From Desulfuromonadales bacterium (lineage in GTDB: Bacteria; Desulfobacterota; Desulfuromonadia; Desulfuromonadales; BM103), in the NCBI GenBank assembly GCA_030145205.1, contig JAQYVZ010000003.1:1-64000 (forward strand): DNA of 64,000 nt, in the 5' to 3' direction. Within the stretch, counting starts at the first letter, position 1, and every line of letters begins with the position of its first letter. A model generated the notes under the pieces. The model saw only the letters and a list, made by a program, of their open reading frames with translations, searched no databases and was not told the DNA's origin. A program made the position numbers and the translations under genes. Below, in pieces: positions 33,541-42,894 of this stretch.

Positions 33541-34581
33541 ATGAAGTTTGTCGATGAAGTCAAATTCCACATCAAAGCCGGTGACGGCGGCAAGGGTTGT
33601 CTGTCGTTCCGCAGGGAGAAGTTTGTCCCGCGCGGCGGTCCGGACGGCGGCGACGGTGGCCACGGCGGCGATGTCCTGTTCGAGGTTGATTCCGGGGTCA
33701 ACACCCTGCTCGACCTGCGCTACCGAGCCCATTACAAAGCCGGCAACGGCGCGCCCGGCATGGGGAAAACCCGGCATGGCAAAAATGGCGACCATCTGGT
33801 GATCAAGGTCCCGCCCGGAACCCTGGTTTACGATGACGAGACGGACGAACTTCTGGGGGACTTGACTGAAACCGGCACCCAGACCTGTCTGCTGCGCGGC
33901 GGCCAGGGCGGCCGCGGTAACGCCCGCTTCACCACGTCAACCAACCGGGCTCCACGCCACACTCAACCTGGCATACCCGGCGAAGAACGGATCTTGCGTT
34001 TGCAGCTGAAGCTGCTGGCAGATGTCGGTCTGGTCGGCTTGCCGAATGCCGGCAAGTCAACTCTGATCTCCAGCGTTTCTGCCGCCAGGCCGAAGATCGC
34101 CGACTACCCGTTTACAACCCTGGTGCCGAACCTGGGTGTGGTCCGCTATGGCGACTTTGGTTCCTTTGTGATGGCCGACATTCCGGGACTGATTGCCGGC
34201 GCTAGCTCAGGCCAGGGTTTGGGAACCCGCTTTCTGCGCCACATTGAACGCACCGACCTGTTCCTTCACCTGGTCGATCTGTCCGGCATGCAGGAGGGCG
34301 AACCGTGCGACAATTTTGCGACCATCAATGCGGAGCTTGAAACCTACAACCCTGCCCTGTTGGAACGCCCGATGTTGGTCGTTTTCACCAAGTCCGACAT
34401 TACGGAGGTCCGGGAGGAGATTGAGACACTGCGGCCCTTCTTCGAGAGCAAGGGCTACAAAACCTTTGCCATTTCAGCCGTAACTGGTGACGGTCTACCA
34501 GAACTGGTCCAGGCGACAGGCCGGGAGCTGGCCCGAATCCGCAGCACAGAAGCACTTGACAGCCCACACTGGGAAGAGTAA
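33541..34581 (+). CDS. obgE: Obg/CgtA GTPase
   Basis: This 346-residue essential GTPase acts in 50S subunit maturation and stress signalling. The glycine-rich Obg fold fills residues 1-158 (CLSFRREKFVPRGGPDGGDG at about 20-39). The G domain has GLPNAGKST (G1), TTLVPNLGVV (G2), DIPGLIAGAS (G3), VFTKSD (G4) and ISAVTG (G5). There is no C-terminal OCT/TGS extension. No strong ribosome site lies before the ATG, and the rpmA terminator is immediately upstream, which suggests reduced expression compared with the ribosomal proteins. Confidence 0.97.
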   Translation: MKFVDEVKFHIKAGDGGKGCLSFRREKFVPRGGPDGGDGGHGGDVLFEVDSGVNTLLDLRYRAHYKAGNGAPGMGKTRHGKNGDHLVIKVPPGTLVYDDETDELLGDLTETGTQTCLLRGGQGGRGNARFTTSTNRAPRHTQPGIPGEERILRLQLKLLADVGLVGLPNAGKSTLISSVSAARPKIADYPFTTLVPNLGVVRYGDFGSFVMADIPGLIAGASSGQGLGTRFLRHIERTDLFLHLVDLSGMQEGEPCDNFATINAELETYNPALLERPMLVVFTKSDITEVREEIETLRPFFESKGYKTFAISAVTGDGLPELVQATGRELARIRSTEALDSPHWEE

Positions 34582-34624
34582 AGTTTTCTAATTATTTCAA
34601 CCCTTTCTGACATTTTTCAGTAAA

Positions 34625-35755
34625 ATGCGAACCAAACTTCTGGCACATGTAAAACGAGTGGTCATCAAGATCGGCAGCGGGGTCATTTCGGACGAACACG
34701 GCCTCGATACCGACAAGATTACCAACATTTGCGACGACGTCGAGCAGCTCCGCCAGCGCGGCTTCGAGGTAGTACTGGTTTCGTCCGCCGCCATTGCCGC
34801 CGGCAAACATGTGCTCGGCATCAAGGGGCGCCCCCAGACAATTCCCCTGAAACAAGCGGCCGCGGCCATTGGTCAAAGCCGCCTGATGCGCGAGTTCAAG
34901 GACGGGTTCCATCAACATAATCTGCAGGCGGCTCAGGTCCTGCTCACCCGGGACGACCTGGCCAATCGCCGCCGCTATCTGAACGCCCGCAACACCTTGA
35001 TGACCCTGCTCGAATACGGCGTCATTCCGATTATCAATGAGAATGACACCGTGGTCGTTGACGAACTCCGCTTCGGCGACAACGACAACCTGTCTTCCAT
35101 GGTCACCAACCTGGTTGAGGCGCACTTGCTCGTCATTCTGTCCGATGTCGACGGTCTTTACGATCAGGATCCCCGCCAGAATCCCGATGCACAGCTTATT
35201 TCCAATGTTGTCCGCATCACGCCGGAGATTGAAAAAATGGCCGGCGATGAAGGCAGTTCGCTCGGCACCGGCGGCATGTTCACCAAACTCAAAGCCGCCA
35301 AGCGCGCGACCCTGTATGGCGCCGGCACGGCGATCATCAACGGCAGGAATTCTCACAACCTGCTGCACCTGTTTGACGGACACGAGCTGGGGACCTATTT
35401 CCTGCCGGCGCGCGACCCGATGGCCGCCCGCAAGCACTGGATTGCCTTTACCAAGAAGCCTCGCGGCAAACTCTTCCTCGATGACGGTGCTCATAAAGCA
35501 GTAGCTGAAAAGGGCAAGAGCCTGCTGCCATCCGGTATCAGTCGTATCGAGGGCAGCTTTGAACGAGGGGACGCCGTCCGTCTTTGTGATCTTGACGGCG
35601 TCGAATTCGCCAAAGGCGTCACCAACTACACCTCCTCCGAGCTGTTGCGCATCCAAGGAAAGCGCACCAGCGATATCAGCACTATTCTGGGCTACCAGTA
35701 TGGTGATGAAATCATCCATCGGGACAACCTGGTCAAGCTGGGAACCGAGAACTAG
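34625..35755 (+). CDS. proB: Glutamate 5-kinase
   Basis: This 376-residue protein catalyses the first step of proline synthesis, phosphorylating glutamate to glutamyl 5-phosphate. The amino-acid kinase domain (1-255) has VVIKIGSGVIS, the glycine-rich VLVSSAAIAAG, ENDTVVVDE and GTGGMFTKLKAA. A C-terminal PUA domain starts near GKLFLDDGA. Feedback inhibition by proline is usual for this family. The downstream gene 69 bases away is proA, the next enzyme. Confidence 0.97.
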   Translation: MRTKLLAHVKRVVIKIGSGVISDEHGLDTDKITNICDDVEQLRQRGFEVVLVSSAAIAAGKHVLGIKGRPQTIPLKQAAAAIGQSRLMREFKDGFHQHNLQAAQVLLTRDDLANRRRYLNARNTLMTLLEYGVIPIINENDTVVVDELRFGDNDNLSSMVTNLVEAHLLVILSDVDGLYDQDPRQNPDAQLISNVVRITPEIEKMAGDEGSSLGTGGMFTKLKAAKRATLYGAGTAIINGRNSHNLLHLFDGHELGTYFLPARDPMAARKHWIAFTKKPRGKLFLDDGAHKAVAEKGKSLLPSGISRIEGSFERGDAVRLCDLDGVEFAKGVTNYTSSELLRIQGKRTSDISTILGYQYGDEIIHRDNLVKLGTEN

Positions 35756-35824
35756 CCAATGTCCGTGACAGAACACACCCTCTCAGGCGTGTGGTGATCT
35801 GATTTTACCCAGGGGAGATGAACA

Positions 35825-37081
35825 ATGACCGTAACTGAACAGATTCTGCAGATTGCTTCCGATGCCCGCTCCGCAGCACAAGTCCTGGGCAGCCTTTCCG
35901 CAGCGGTCAAGAATGAGCTTCTGCAGAAAATGGCGGACAGTTTGCTCAACAACAGCGAACAGTTGGCCACAGAGAATGAAAAAGACCTGATCGCAGCGCG
36001 TGAGGCAGGCCTAGCGCCGGCGATGATCGACCGCCTGGTGCTGGACGGCCCTCGCGTCCGGGCCATGGCTGACGGCCTGCGCGAAGTCGCGGAACTACCT
36101 GATCCGGTCGGCGAAGTCACCGGCATGCGTCGGCGCCCCAACGGGCTCCAGGTCGGTCGCATGCGCATCCCCCTCGGCGTGATCGGAATCATTTACGAGT
36201 CGCGCCCGAACGTAACCGCCGATGCTGCCGGACTTTGCCTGAAAAGCGGCAATGCGGTAATTTTGCGCGGCGGCAAAGAGGCAATCCATTCCAATCTCGC
36301 CATCGGCGCCATTCTGCGCAACGAGTTGGAGCGCATGGGGCTACCTGCGGCCTGCGTGCAGGTCATGGCAACCACGGACCGGGACGCCGTCCTCGAACTC
36401 CTGAAATGTGAAGACGACATCGATCTGATTATCCCGCGCGGCGGCGAAGGCCTGATCCGCTTTGTCAGTGAGCACTCCCGCATTCCGGTGATCAAGCATT
36501 ATAAAGGTGTCTGCCACACCTACGTCGATGCCTCGGCCGATTTTGATCTGGCGGAAAAAGTTTGTCTCAACGCCAAGGTCCAGCGCCCCGGGGTCTGCAA
36601 TGCCATGGAAACCCTGCTGATCCACAAAGACATTGCAGCGACGTTCATCCCGCGCATAGCAGCAGCCATGCGCACCCAGGGTGTTGAATTACGCGGTTGC
36701 GCTGCCACCCGGGCCTTCGCTCCCGAAGCACTTGAAGCGACCGAAGAGGACTGGTACGCCGAGTATCTTGACCTGACGCTGGCGGTGCGCGTCGTCGAGA
36801 ACCTTGATGAAGCAATTGCCCATATCCGTCAGTACGGCTCCCTGCACACCGAGGTGATCGTCACCAGGGATTATGATCATGCACAGCGGTTCCTGAGTGA
36901 AGTCAACTCCAGCGTTGTCATGGTTAACGCCTCCTCCCGTTTCTCGGACGGCAACCAGCTCGGCCTGGGTGCGGAAATCGGCATCTCGACCACCAAGCTG
37001 CACTCCTTCGGCCCCATGGGTCTGGAAGATTTGACGACACGCAAGTTCATCATTTACGGCGACGGACAGATTCGAACCTGA
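35825..37081 (+). CDS. proA: Glutamate-5-semialdehyde dehydrogenase (gamma-glutamyl phosphate reductase)
   Basis: This 418-residue protein performs NADPH-dependent reduction of glutamyl 5-phosphate to glutamate semialdehyde, step two of proline synthesis. The catalytic Cys lies in [30 protein letters not shown] and the terminal [20 protein letters not shown] are ProA signatures. GGGGAGATGAACA precedes the start. It belongs to the same unit as proB and nadD. Confidence 0.97.
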   Translation: MTVTEQILQIASDARSAAQVLGSLSAAVKNELLQKMADSLLNNSEQLATENEKDLIAAREAGLAPAMIDRLVLDGPRVRAMADGLREVAELPDPVGEVTGMRRRPNGLQVGRMRIPLGVIGIIYESRPNVTADAAGLCLKSGNAVILRGGKEAIHSNLAIGAILRNELERMGLPAACVQVMATTDRDAVLELLKCEDDIDLIIPRGGEGLIRFVSEHSRIPVIKHYKGVCHTYVDASADFDLAEKVCLNAKVQRPGVCNAMETLLIHKDIAATFIPRIAAAMRTQGVELRGCAATRAFAPEALEATEEDWYAEYLDLTLAVRVVENLDEAIAHIRQYGSLHTEVIVTRDYDHAQRFLSEVNSSVVMVNASSRFSDGNQLGLGAEIGISTTKLHSFGPMGLEDLTTRKFIIYGDGQIRT

Positions 37082-37104
37082 ACCTTAAGTTTAGTGCTGA
37101 TTTT

Positions 37105-37764
37105 ATGAAACTTGGTATCCTCGGCGGCACCTTCAACCCGATCCACCTGGCACACCTGCAGATTGCCCGGGATGTCCTGACGTCTTGCCGCCTGGACCGA
37201 GTCCTGTTCATCCCCGCAGCCGATCCGCCTCACAAACCTGTGGCCAACGACATCCTGTTTGACCATCGCCTGACGATGGTCAATGCCGCCATCGCCGGCA
37301 ACCCGGCGTTTGCATCGAGCGACCTTGAAGCCCGGCGTCAGGGGAAAAGTTTTTCCGTCGAAACCCTCGAGCTGCTGAAACAGGAGGATCCCACCGGAGA
37401 GCGCTACTTCATTATCGGCCTCGATTCCTATCGCGACATCGCCAGCTGGAAGGATTACCCACGCCTGTTCGAGCTGGCCAACCTCGTTGTGGCGATCCGG
37501 CCTGGCATCGAGATCGGCAATCCGCTCCAGGTGCTGCCCGTTGCGATGCACCCGGAGTTCTGTTATGATGAGAACCTGAAAAAAATGCGCCACAAGTCAG
37601 GCAATTGCGTGATTTTTCTTGAGGAAACTCAACAGGATATTTCATCGACAAACATTCGTCGCAGAGTCGCCGACGGCCAGTCCATCCGTCACCTCGTGCC
37701 CTCTGCCGTAGCTGACTATATTGATCAACACGCCCTGTACCGACAGACAGAGCAAGGGAGCTGA
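37105..37764 (+). CDS. nadD: Nicotinate-nucleotide adenylyltransferase
   Basis: This 219-residue protein couples nicotinate mononucleotide with ATP to make deamido-NAD. The nucleotidyl-transferase motif GGTFNPIHLAHL lies at 7-18, and ISSTNIRRRV near 185 is the second ATP-binding motif. The gene begins 23 bases after proA and is followed 4 bases later by rsfS, the conserved nadD-rsfS-rlmH order. Confidence 0.96.
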   Translation: MKLGILGGTFNPIHLAHLQIARDVLTSCRLDRVLFIPAADPPHKPVANDILFDHRLTMVNAAIAGNPAFASSDLEARRQGKSFSVETLELLKQEDPTGERYFIIGLDSYRDIASWKDYPRLFELANLVVAIRPGIEIGNPLQVLPVAMHPEFCYDENLKKMRHKSGNCVIFLEETQQDISSTNIRRRVADGQSIRHLVPSAVADYIDQHALYRQTEQGS

Positions 37765-37768
37765 TAAT

Positions 37769-38146
37769 TTGCATTCGAAGGAAAAAGCGCTTTTCTGCGC
37801 TTCGCAGGTGCTTGATAAAAAGACAATCAACGTTCGCATTCTCGATGTTCGCAACCTCTCATCACTCACGGATTTTCTGGTCCTTGCCTCAGGCGGGTCC
37901 GACCGCCAGGTCCAGGCCGCCGCGGACGCAGTCCAACAAGAGCTGAAGAAACAGCATGACACACGGCCACTCGGTATTGAGGGTATGAAAGAGGGCCGCT
38001 GGGTCCTGATCGACTATGGTGATGTCATGGTGCACGTCTTCCATGAACCGACCCGACAATATTACGATTTGGACGGTCTGTGGAGCGATGCTGAAGAGGT
38101 CCCGTTGCCGGAGGATGTCTCGCCGGCAGCCCAGGAGTTGCCGTGA
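37769..38146 (+). CDS. rsfS: Ribosomal silencing factor RsfS
   Basis: This 125-residue DUF143-family protein binds L14 and blocks subunit joining when nutrients fall. TDFLVLASGGSDRQVQA and the closing EGMKEGRWVLIDYGDVMVHV, then REYYDLDGLW-type sequence (here RQYYDLDGLW), are characteristic. I choose the TTG at 37769 with GGGAG upstream, because an in-frame ATG at 37721 lies deep in nadD and gives a non-homologous N-terminus. The stop overlaps the rlmH start. Confidence 0.92.
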   Translation: MHSKEKALFCASQVLDKKTINVRILDVRNLSSLTDFLVLASGGSDRQVQAAADAVQQELKKQHDTRPLGIEGMKEGRWVLIDYGDVMVHVFHEPTRQYYDLDGLWSDAEEVPLPEDVSPAAQELP

Positions 38147-38613
38147 AACTTCACATTCTGTGCGTCGGTCGTTTGAGTGAAGCCTATCTCAAAGACGGCT
38201 GCGCAGAGTTTGCGCAACGGCTGAAACATTACCTGACGTTGACTATCGATGAACTGAAAGAACACAAAACGGGCAAAAAGCCGGACATCCCCCGCATTCT
38301 TGAGAATGAAGGGAGCCGGCAGTTACAACGCATTCCAGATGGCGCTTATGTCATCGCCCTCGATGAACGGGGCGCCTCAATCGACACGCGCCAGCTGGCC
38401 GAAAGGCTGGATCGGCACATGCTGGAAGGCCGCAACTGCTGGGCGATCATCATCGGTGGCCCTTACGGACTGAGCGACAAGGTCAGGCAACGCGCCGACC
38501 TGGTGCTGTCACTATCGAAATTGACCCTGACACACCAGATGGCCAGACTGCTGCTTCTGGAGCAACTGTACCGAAGCTGCACCATCATCCGGAATGAACC
38601 CTATCATCATTGA
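38143..38613 (+). CDS. rlmH: 23S rRNA pseudouridine-1915 N3-methyltransferase RlmH
   Basis: This 156-residue SPOUT methyltransferase acts on helix 69 of assembled 70S ribosomes. The knot region IIIGGPYGLSDKVRQRADLVLSLS and the C-terminal LTHQMARLLLLEQLYRS, ending in IIRNEPYHH, are complete and typical. It starts at GTG (38143) inside the rsfS stop codon. It ends the block begun by obgE or proB; a weak five-pair hairpin with flanking T runs lies at 38665-38682. Confidence 0.96.
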   Translation: MKLHILCVGRLSEAYLKDGCAEFAQRLKHYLTLTIDELKEHKTGKKPDIPRILENEGSRQLQRIPDGAYVIALDERGASIDTRQLAERLDRHMLEGRNCWAIIIGGPYGLSDKVRQRADLVLSLSKLTLTHQMARLLLLEQLYRSCTIIRNEPYHH

Positions 38614-38736
38614 GGATGCGGGTTATTAACCACAATCGCAAGATCGGCAAAAGCCTGTTTTTTTCCATCAGAAGATGGTTTTCGTTGTAGAATTGTCACA
38701 AGAAGAAGGTCATAATACTGGCGAGGGGACGACAGC

Positions 38737-39087
38737 ATGACGAAAGACTTTGCAGAGGTAAAGAAACAACTGCTCGATGAGCGTCAGGCCTTGTTCAAAG
38801 AGGTGCAGGCCTCTTATGAGACCTGCCGCGAGCTGGGACAGGACGGCGTCCCTGACATTGGGGACATGTCCTCGGTGACCTACAGCCGCGATGTCCTCTT
38901 CAATCTAAGTGCAACCCAGAAACAGCGGATCAATGACATTGATGCCGCACTGGAACGGATTGACAAGGGAGAGTACGGGGTCTGCCTGGAATGCGAGGAA
39001 AAGATCTCACCACGTCGCATGGAAGTTCGTCCCTTTTCCCGCTACTGCATCGACTGTAAAACTGATATCGAGAAATCTGGCCAATAA
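38737..39087 (+). CDS. DksA/TraR-type C4 zinc-finger protein
   Basis: This 116-residue protein has an N-terminal coiled-coil hairpin (about 5-75) followed by the four-Cys zinc finger CLECEEKISPRRMEVRPFSR with YCIDC (about 88-112). From family knowledge such proteins enter the RNA polymerase secondary channel and alter transcription with or without ppGpp. The coiled-coil tip reads DGVPDIGDMSS rather than the DxxDxA of canonical DksA, so activity may differ. It is followed 45 bases later by a LapB-like gene. Confidence 0.88.
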   Translation: MTKDFAEVKKQLLDERQALFKEVQASYETCRELGQDGVPDIGDMSSVTYSRDVLFNLSATQKQRINDIDAALERIDKGEYGVCLECEEKISPRRMEVRPFSRYCIDCKTDIEKSGQ

Positions 39088-39132
39088 TATACCGACCCAA
39101 AGGGCATTGCGCGTGCCCCAAGGAGGATTACC

Positions 39133-40491
39133 ATGACCCTCATGGCTTTGTTGCTGTTATGCATTTTTCTCATCCTGTTCTTCCTTTACTTCTGGGGACT
39201 CAACCCACATCTGGTAACAGTCTACCTGTTGTCGGATCAGAGTGTCACCTACCCGGTCGCCTTCATCGTCATCGGCTGTGCTGTGGCCGGTCTCACCCTG
39301 GGTGTTGCCGCGTACCTTTACGGCTCGCTGACCAATCGCTGGAGTCGCTGGAGCAAAGACCGCTCCGAGAAAAAGCAGAAAGAAATCAACGCCATCTACC
39401 GTGAAGGCGTTGGGCGCCTGCTCTCGGGTGACCTGAAGAAGGCGCGTATGCTGCTGCAAAGAGCCCTCGACAAGGACCCGCGCAACGTCGAAACCTACAT
39501 CGCCATGGCAAGCCTGCACAGCCAGGAAGGCAACCCGGCTGACGGGCTGACCTTGCTCGGCAAAGCCAGGGACATCGACACAAAAAGCCGCGAGGTGCTA
39601 TTTAAAACCGCGTCCCTCCAGGAGGAGATGGGTCACGACGATGATGCCATGGACGCCTATATGGAACTGATTACATTGGAAAAGGACAACCGCAAGGCAC
39701 TGCGTAGCCTACGCGACCTGTATATCAAGCATGAGCGCTGGCAAGACGCCCTGGAGACCCAGAGGAAAGTCCTTAAAACCGGCCCGGGCGCCAACCGGAT
39801 GAGCGAAGAAAAAGAGAAGCTCCTCTTCCTGCGTTACGAAATGGCGCGCCAGTCAATCGCGGAGAACGACCTTGACAGCGCCAAGTCCGAGCTGAAAGAC
39901 ATTATCCGCCAGATGCCTGAATTCGCTCCGGCACGGGTGACTCTGGGAGATGCCTATGTCTCTCAGGAGCGCGGCAAAGAAGCGGCAAAGACATGGCAGG
40001 AAGGCTTTCTCAAGCTGAGCAAAGGTGTTTTCCTGGAGCGTCTCGAAGACTACTATCTCGAGCGGGAAGATCCCTCTTCCCTGCTGAGCTTCTTCCGCGA
40101 CACGGTCCTGAAGCGCGGTGACGATCTGGTGCTCCGTCTGTTCTACGGCAAACTCTGTCTGCGCCTCGAAATGGTTGATGAGGCCATGGAACAGCTGCAG
40201 GCAATCGAAAGTTCCGGCCTGGAAACGCCGCAGGTTCATACATTGCTGGCCGAAGCACACCGCCGCAGGAGCCGCCCGGACGAAGCGATCAGCGAATACC
40301 AAAAGGCCCTTGGCGTCGGTAGCCGTTTGCGGCTCAGCTATGTCTGCGAAGAGTGTCAGACCAAACAGCAGGAATGGAACAGCCGCTGCCCCTCCTGCGG
40401 AGCATGGGGAACGGTGGCTCTGGTTGACCGCAAAGTCATCCTTGAGGCAAAGCCGGTCGAGGCGATGGTCGTCCATCATGGTGAACGATAA
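39133..40491 (+). CDS. LapB/YciM-like TPR protein with C-terminal rubredoxin-type metal site
   Basis: This 452-residue protein has one or two N-terminal membrane helices (about 3-20 and 37-63), then about nine tetratricopeptide repeats with typical A-x4-A helices. It ends in a four-Cys site, YVCEECQTKQQEWNSRCPSC, followed by GAWG. The combination of an N-terminal anchor, TPRs and rubredoxin-like site matches LapB (YciM). That protein guides LpxC to FtsH and so sets lipopolysaccharide synthesis. The N-terminal part is longer (two helices) than in Escherichia coli. The stop abuts the gpmI start directly. Confidence 0.82.
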   Translation: MTLMALLLLCIFLILFFLYFWGLNPHLVTVYLLSDQSVTYPVAFIVIGCAVAGLTLGVAAYLYGSLTNRWSRWSKDRSEKKQKEINAIYREGVGRLLSGDLKKARMLLQRALDKDPRNVETYIAMASLHSQEGNPADGLTLLGKARDIDTKSREVLFKTASLQEEMGHDDDAMDAYMELITLEKDNRKALRSLRDLYIKHERWQDALETQRKVLKTGPGANRMSEEKEKLLFLRYEMARQSIAENDLDSAKSELKDIIRQMPEFAPARVTLGDAYVSQERGKEAAKTWQEGFLKLSKGVFLERLEDYYLEREDPSSLLSFFRDTVLKRGDDLVLRLFYGKLCLRLEMVDEAMEQLQAIESSGLETPQVHTLLAEAHRRRSRPDEAISEYQKALGVGSRLRLSYVCEECQTKQQEWNSRCPSCGAWGTVALVDRKVILEAKPVEAMVVHHGER

Positions 40492-42048
40492 ATGACGTCA
40501 CAGGTAAAATCCCCGGTCGCCCTGGTAATTCTGGACGGCTGGGGGATTAACCCCGATTGTAGCAACAACGCGGTCTGTCAGGCACAGACGCCACAACTGG
40601 ACAAACTGAGCACCACCTGTCCGACAACCACCCTGCAAACCTCCGGGATGAATGTCGGCCTCCCCGAAGGTCAGATGGGCAACTCCGAGGTCGGGCACCT
40701 CAACCTCGGCGCCGGCCGCATCATCTATCAGGAACTCACCAGGATCGGTCAGGAGATAAAAACCGGCCGTTTCTTCAGCAACACGGTTTTTCTCGAAGCT
40801 CTCCGCACGATTCGCCAATCCGGCGGCGCACTCCACCTGATGGGACTGCTTTCAGACGGCGGAATCCATTCACATCAATCGCATCTCTATGCCCTGATCG
40901 AGTTGGCCCAGCGGGAAGGGGTCGAGCAGATCTGCATCCATGCGTTTCTGGACGGACGTGACACCCCACCGCAGAGCGGCATCAATTACCTGGCTGAGCT
41001 GGAAGAGAAACTGGCCACCTTGGGCATCGGGCGGGTTGCGACTGTCATGGGCCGCTACTACGCCATGGACCGCGACAACCGCTGGGATCGGGTGGAACAG
41101 GCCTGGCAGGCGATCACCCTCGGGCAGGGGCAGTCTGCCGCGAACAGCGCCGCGGCAATCCGCGAAGCCTATGATGCCGGGCAGACCGACGAATTTGTCC
41201 TCCCCCGGGTCATCGGCGCACCGGACCAGACCTACTCCGGGATAGCTGATGGCGACAGCATCTTCTTCTTCAACTTTCGCGCCGACCGCGCCCGGGAGAT
41301 TACTCGCAGCTTCACGCAACCCGACTTTGCAGGGTTTGCCAGGCCACACGTTCCCACCCTGTCAACCTTTGTCTGCCTGACCGAATACGATGAGACCTTC
41401 ACGCTGCCGGTCGCCTATCCGCCGGACAGCTATACCAACATTCTCGGTGAGGTTGTGGCGAACGCCGGTCTGAAGCAGCTGCGCATTGCTGAAACGGAAA
41501 AATATGCGCATGTCACGTTTTTCTTCAACGGCGGTGTCGAGAGACCCTTTCCGAACGAGGAGCGGGTCCTGATCCCATCTCCACAGGACGTCGCTACTTA
41601 CGACCTGAAACCGGAAATGAGTGCGGTCGCCGTCACCGACGAAGTGATCCGCCGGATCGAGAGTGGCAGCTACGACCTGATCATCCTGAATTACGCCAAC
41701 CCGGACATGGTCGGCCATACCGGCATCCTGTCGGCCGCCGTGACCGCCATGGAGACGGTTGATGCCTGCGTCGGGCGGCTCATTGAAGCTCTGGAGACTG
41801 TCGGCGGCTGCGCGCTGATTACCGCTGACCACGGCAATTGCGAGCAAATGCTGGACCATACGGGAGCGCCACATACGGCACATACCACGAATCTGGTCCC
41901 GTTGATCCTTGTCGGGGCTGCGACTGCCGGTCTCAAACCGGGCATTCTGGCGGATGTTGCACCGACCCTGCTTGACCTGATGGCCCTGCCCATCCCGACA
42001 GAGATGACGGGACAGAGCCTGCTACAACGAGCGACTGTTGTAGCCTGA
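40492..42048 (+). CDS. gpmI: 2,3-bisphosphoglycerate-independent phosphoglycerate mutase
   Basis: This 518-residue Mn-dependent enzyme interconverts 3- and 2-phosphoglycerate. The phospho-Ser is S65 in [14 protein letters not shown]. Metal sites lie in the N-terminal [10 protein letters not shown] and the C-terminal ADHGNCE and TAHTTNLVP segments. The length is typical. It starts at the base after the LapB-like stop codon, so it is probably cotranscribed with it. Confidence 0.97.
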   Translation: MTSQVKSPVALVILDGWGINPDCSNNAVCQAQTPQLDKLSTTCPTTTLQTSGMNVGLPEGQMGNSEVGHLNLGAGRIIYQELTRIGQEIKTGRFFSNTVFLEALRTIRQSGGALHLMGLLSDGGIHSHQSHLYALIELAQREGVEQICIHAFLDGRDTPPQSGINYLAELEEKLATLGIGRVATVMGRYYAMDRDNRWDRVEQAWQAITLGQGQSAANSAAAIREAYDAGQTDEFVLPRVIGAPDQTYSGIADGDSIFFFNFRADRAREITRSFTQPDFAGFARPHVPTLSTFVCLTEYDETFTLPVAYPPDSYTNILGEVVANAGLKQLRIAETEKYAHVTFFFNGGVERPFPNEERVLIPSPQDVATYDLKPEMSAVAVTDEVIRRIESGSYDLIILNYANPDMVGHTGILSAAVTAMETVDACVGRLIEALETVGGCALITADHGNCEQMLDHTGAPHTAHTTNLVPLILVGAATAGLKPGILADVAPTLLDLMALPIPTEMTGQSLLQRATVVA

Positions 42049-42082
42049 CACCATCCACGGACTGTTTTCAGGGAGGAGGGGG

Positions 42083-42817
42083 ATGTCCCTGTTATCTTGT
42101 CTGCACAATGACCTGCGGACCTGCGTCAACCTGTTGCTGCCAGCAGCCTGCCCTTGGTGCGGCGCACTGTTGACTGTCGGCAGTGACCCTGCCGACATCT
42201 GCGCAGACTGTCAGCAGGGGATACAGCCGTTACCAGCCAGTCATTGTCCATGCTGCGCGCAGCCTCATGCGACCCGCTCAAACACCCCTCACCACTGCGA
42301 AGACTGTCTGCGCTGTCCGCCACCTTTCAGCAAAGTGCATGCTGTCGGTCTGCATGCCGGCAGCCTCAAAGAAGCGGTTCACCGCTTCAAATACCGGGAC
42401 AACCCCGGCCTGAATATCTCGCTCGGGCGGTTGATGACCACGAGTCTGGCCCAAACCCTTGGCCCGTTTCAGCCTGACCTGGTGGCTCCGGTACCGCTAC
42501 ACCCCCGGCGCCTGAGAAGCAGAGGCTACCACCAGGCCCTGGAGCTGGCCCGACCGATTGCCAGGCAGCTCCGCGTACCGCTCGCCGCTCAGCTGCTGCA
42601 ACGGGTCAAAACGACCCCCCCGCAGCAGGGGCAGAACGCTGCAGACCGGCAACGCAACCTGCGCGATGCATTCGCGCCCGGTGCCCCGCTTGCAGGCGAG
42701 CAGATTCTCTTGATTGATGATGTCATGACCACGGCGACAACAGCGCGTGAATGTGCCCGAGTGCTGCGTGAACAGGGCGCTGGAAATGTCCAGATTGCTG
42801 TCCTGGGTCGCGCCTGA
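42083..42817 (+). CDS. ComF-family phosphoribosyltransferase-like protein
   Basis: This 244-residue protein has an N-terminal Cys-rich zinc-binding part (CPWCGALL, CADCQQG, CPCCAQP, CEDCLRC) and a C-terminal PRPP-binding fold with ILLIDDVMTTATTA. ComF (ComFC) proteins assist uptake or processing of single-stranded DNA in competent bacteria, but are also widespread in bacteria not known to take up DNA. GGGAGGAGGGGG lies before the ATG. No other competence genes are near. Confidence 0.9.
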   Translation: MSLLSCLHNDLRTCVNLLLPAACPWCGALLTVGSDPADICADCQQGIQPLPASHCPCCAQPHATRSNTPHHCEDCLRCPPPFSKVHAVGLHAGSLKEAVHRFKYRDNPGLNISLGRLMTTSLAQTLGPFQPDLVAPVPLHPRRLRSRGYHQALELARPIARQLRVPLAAQLLQRVKTTPPQQGQNAADRQRNLRDAFAPGAPLAGEQILLIDDVMTTATTARECARVLREQGAGNVQIAVLGRA

Positions 42818-42894
42818 CCGACGGATTATTCCTTGGTCTGCAGAGGGAAGTCTGATAACACTATAGAGCCGTCGTTTTCACCAGAGAGCCTTTT

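Noticed and set aside
38660-38685. Hairpin CCATC-AGAA-GATGG with T runs after rlmH as a terminator
   Set aside because: The stem has only five pairs, too weak to call with confidence, although the surrounding T runs make some termination possible.
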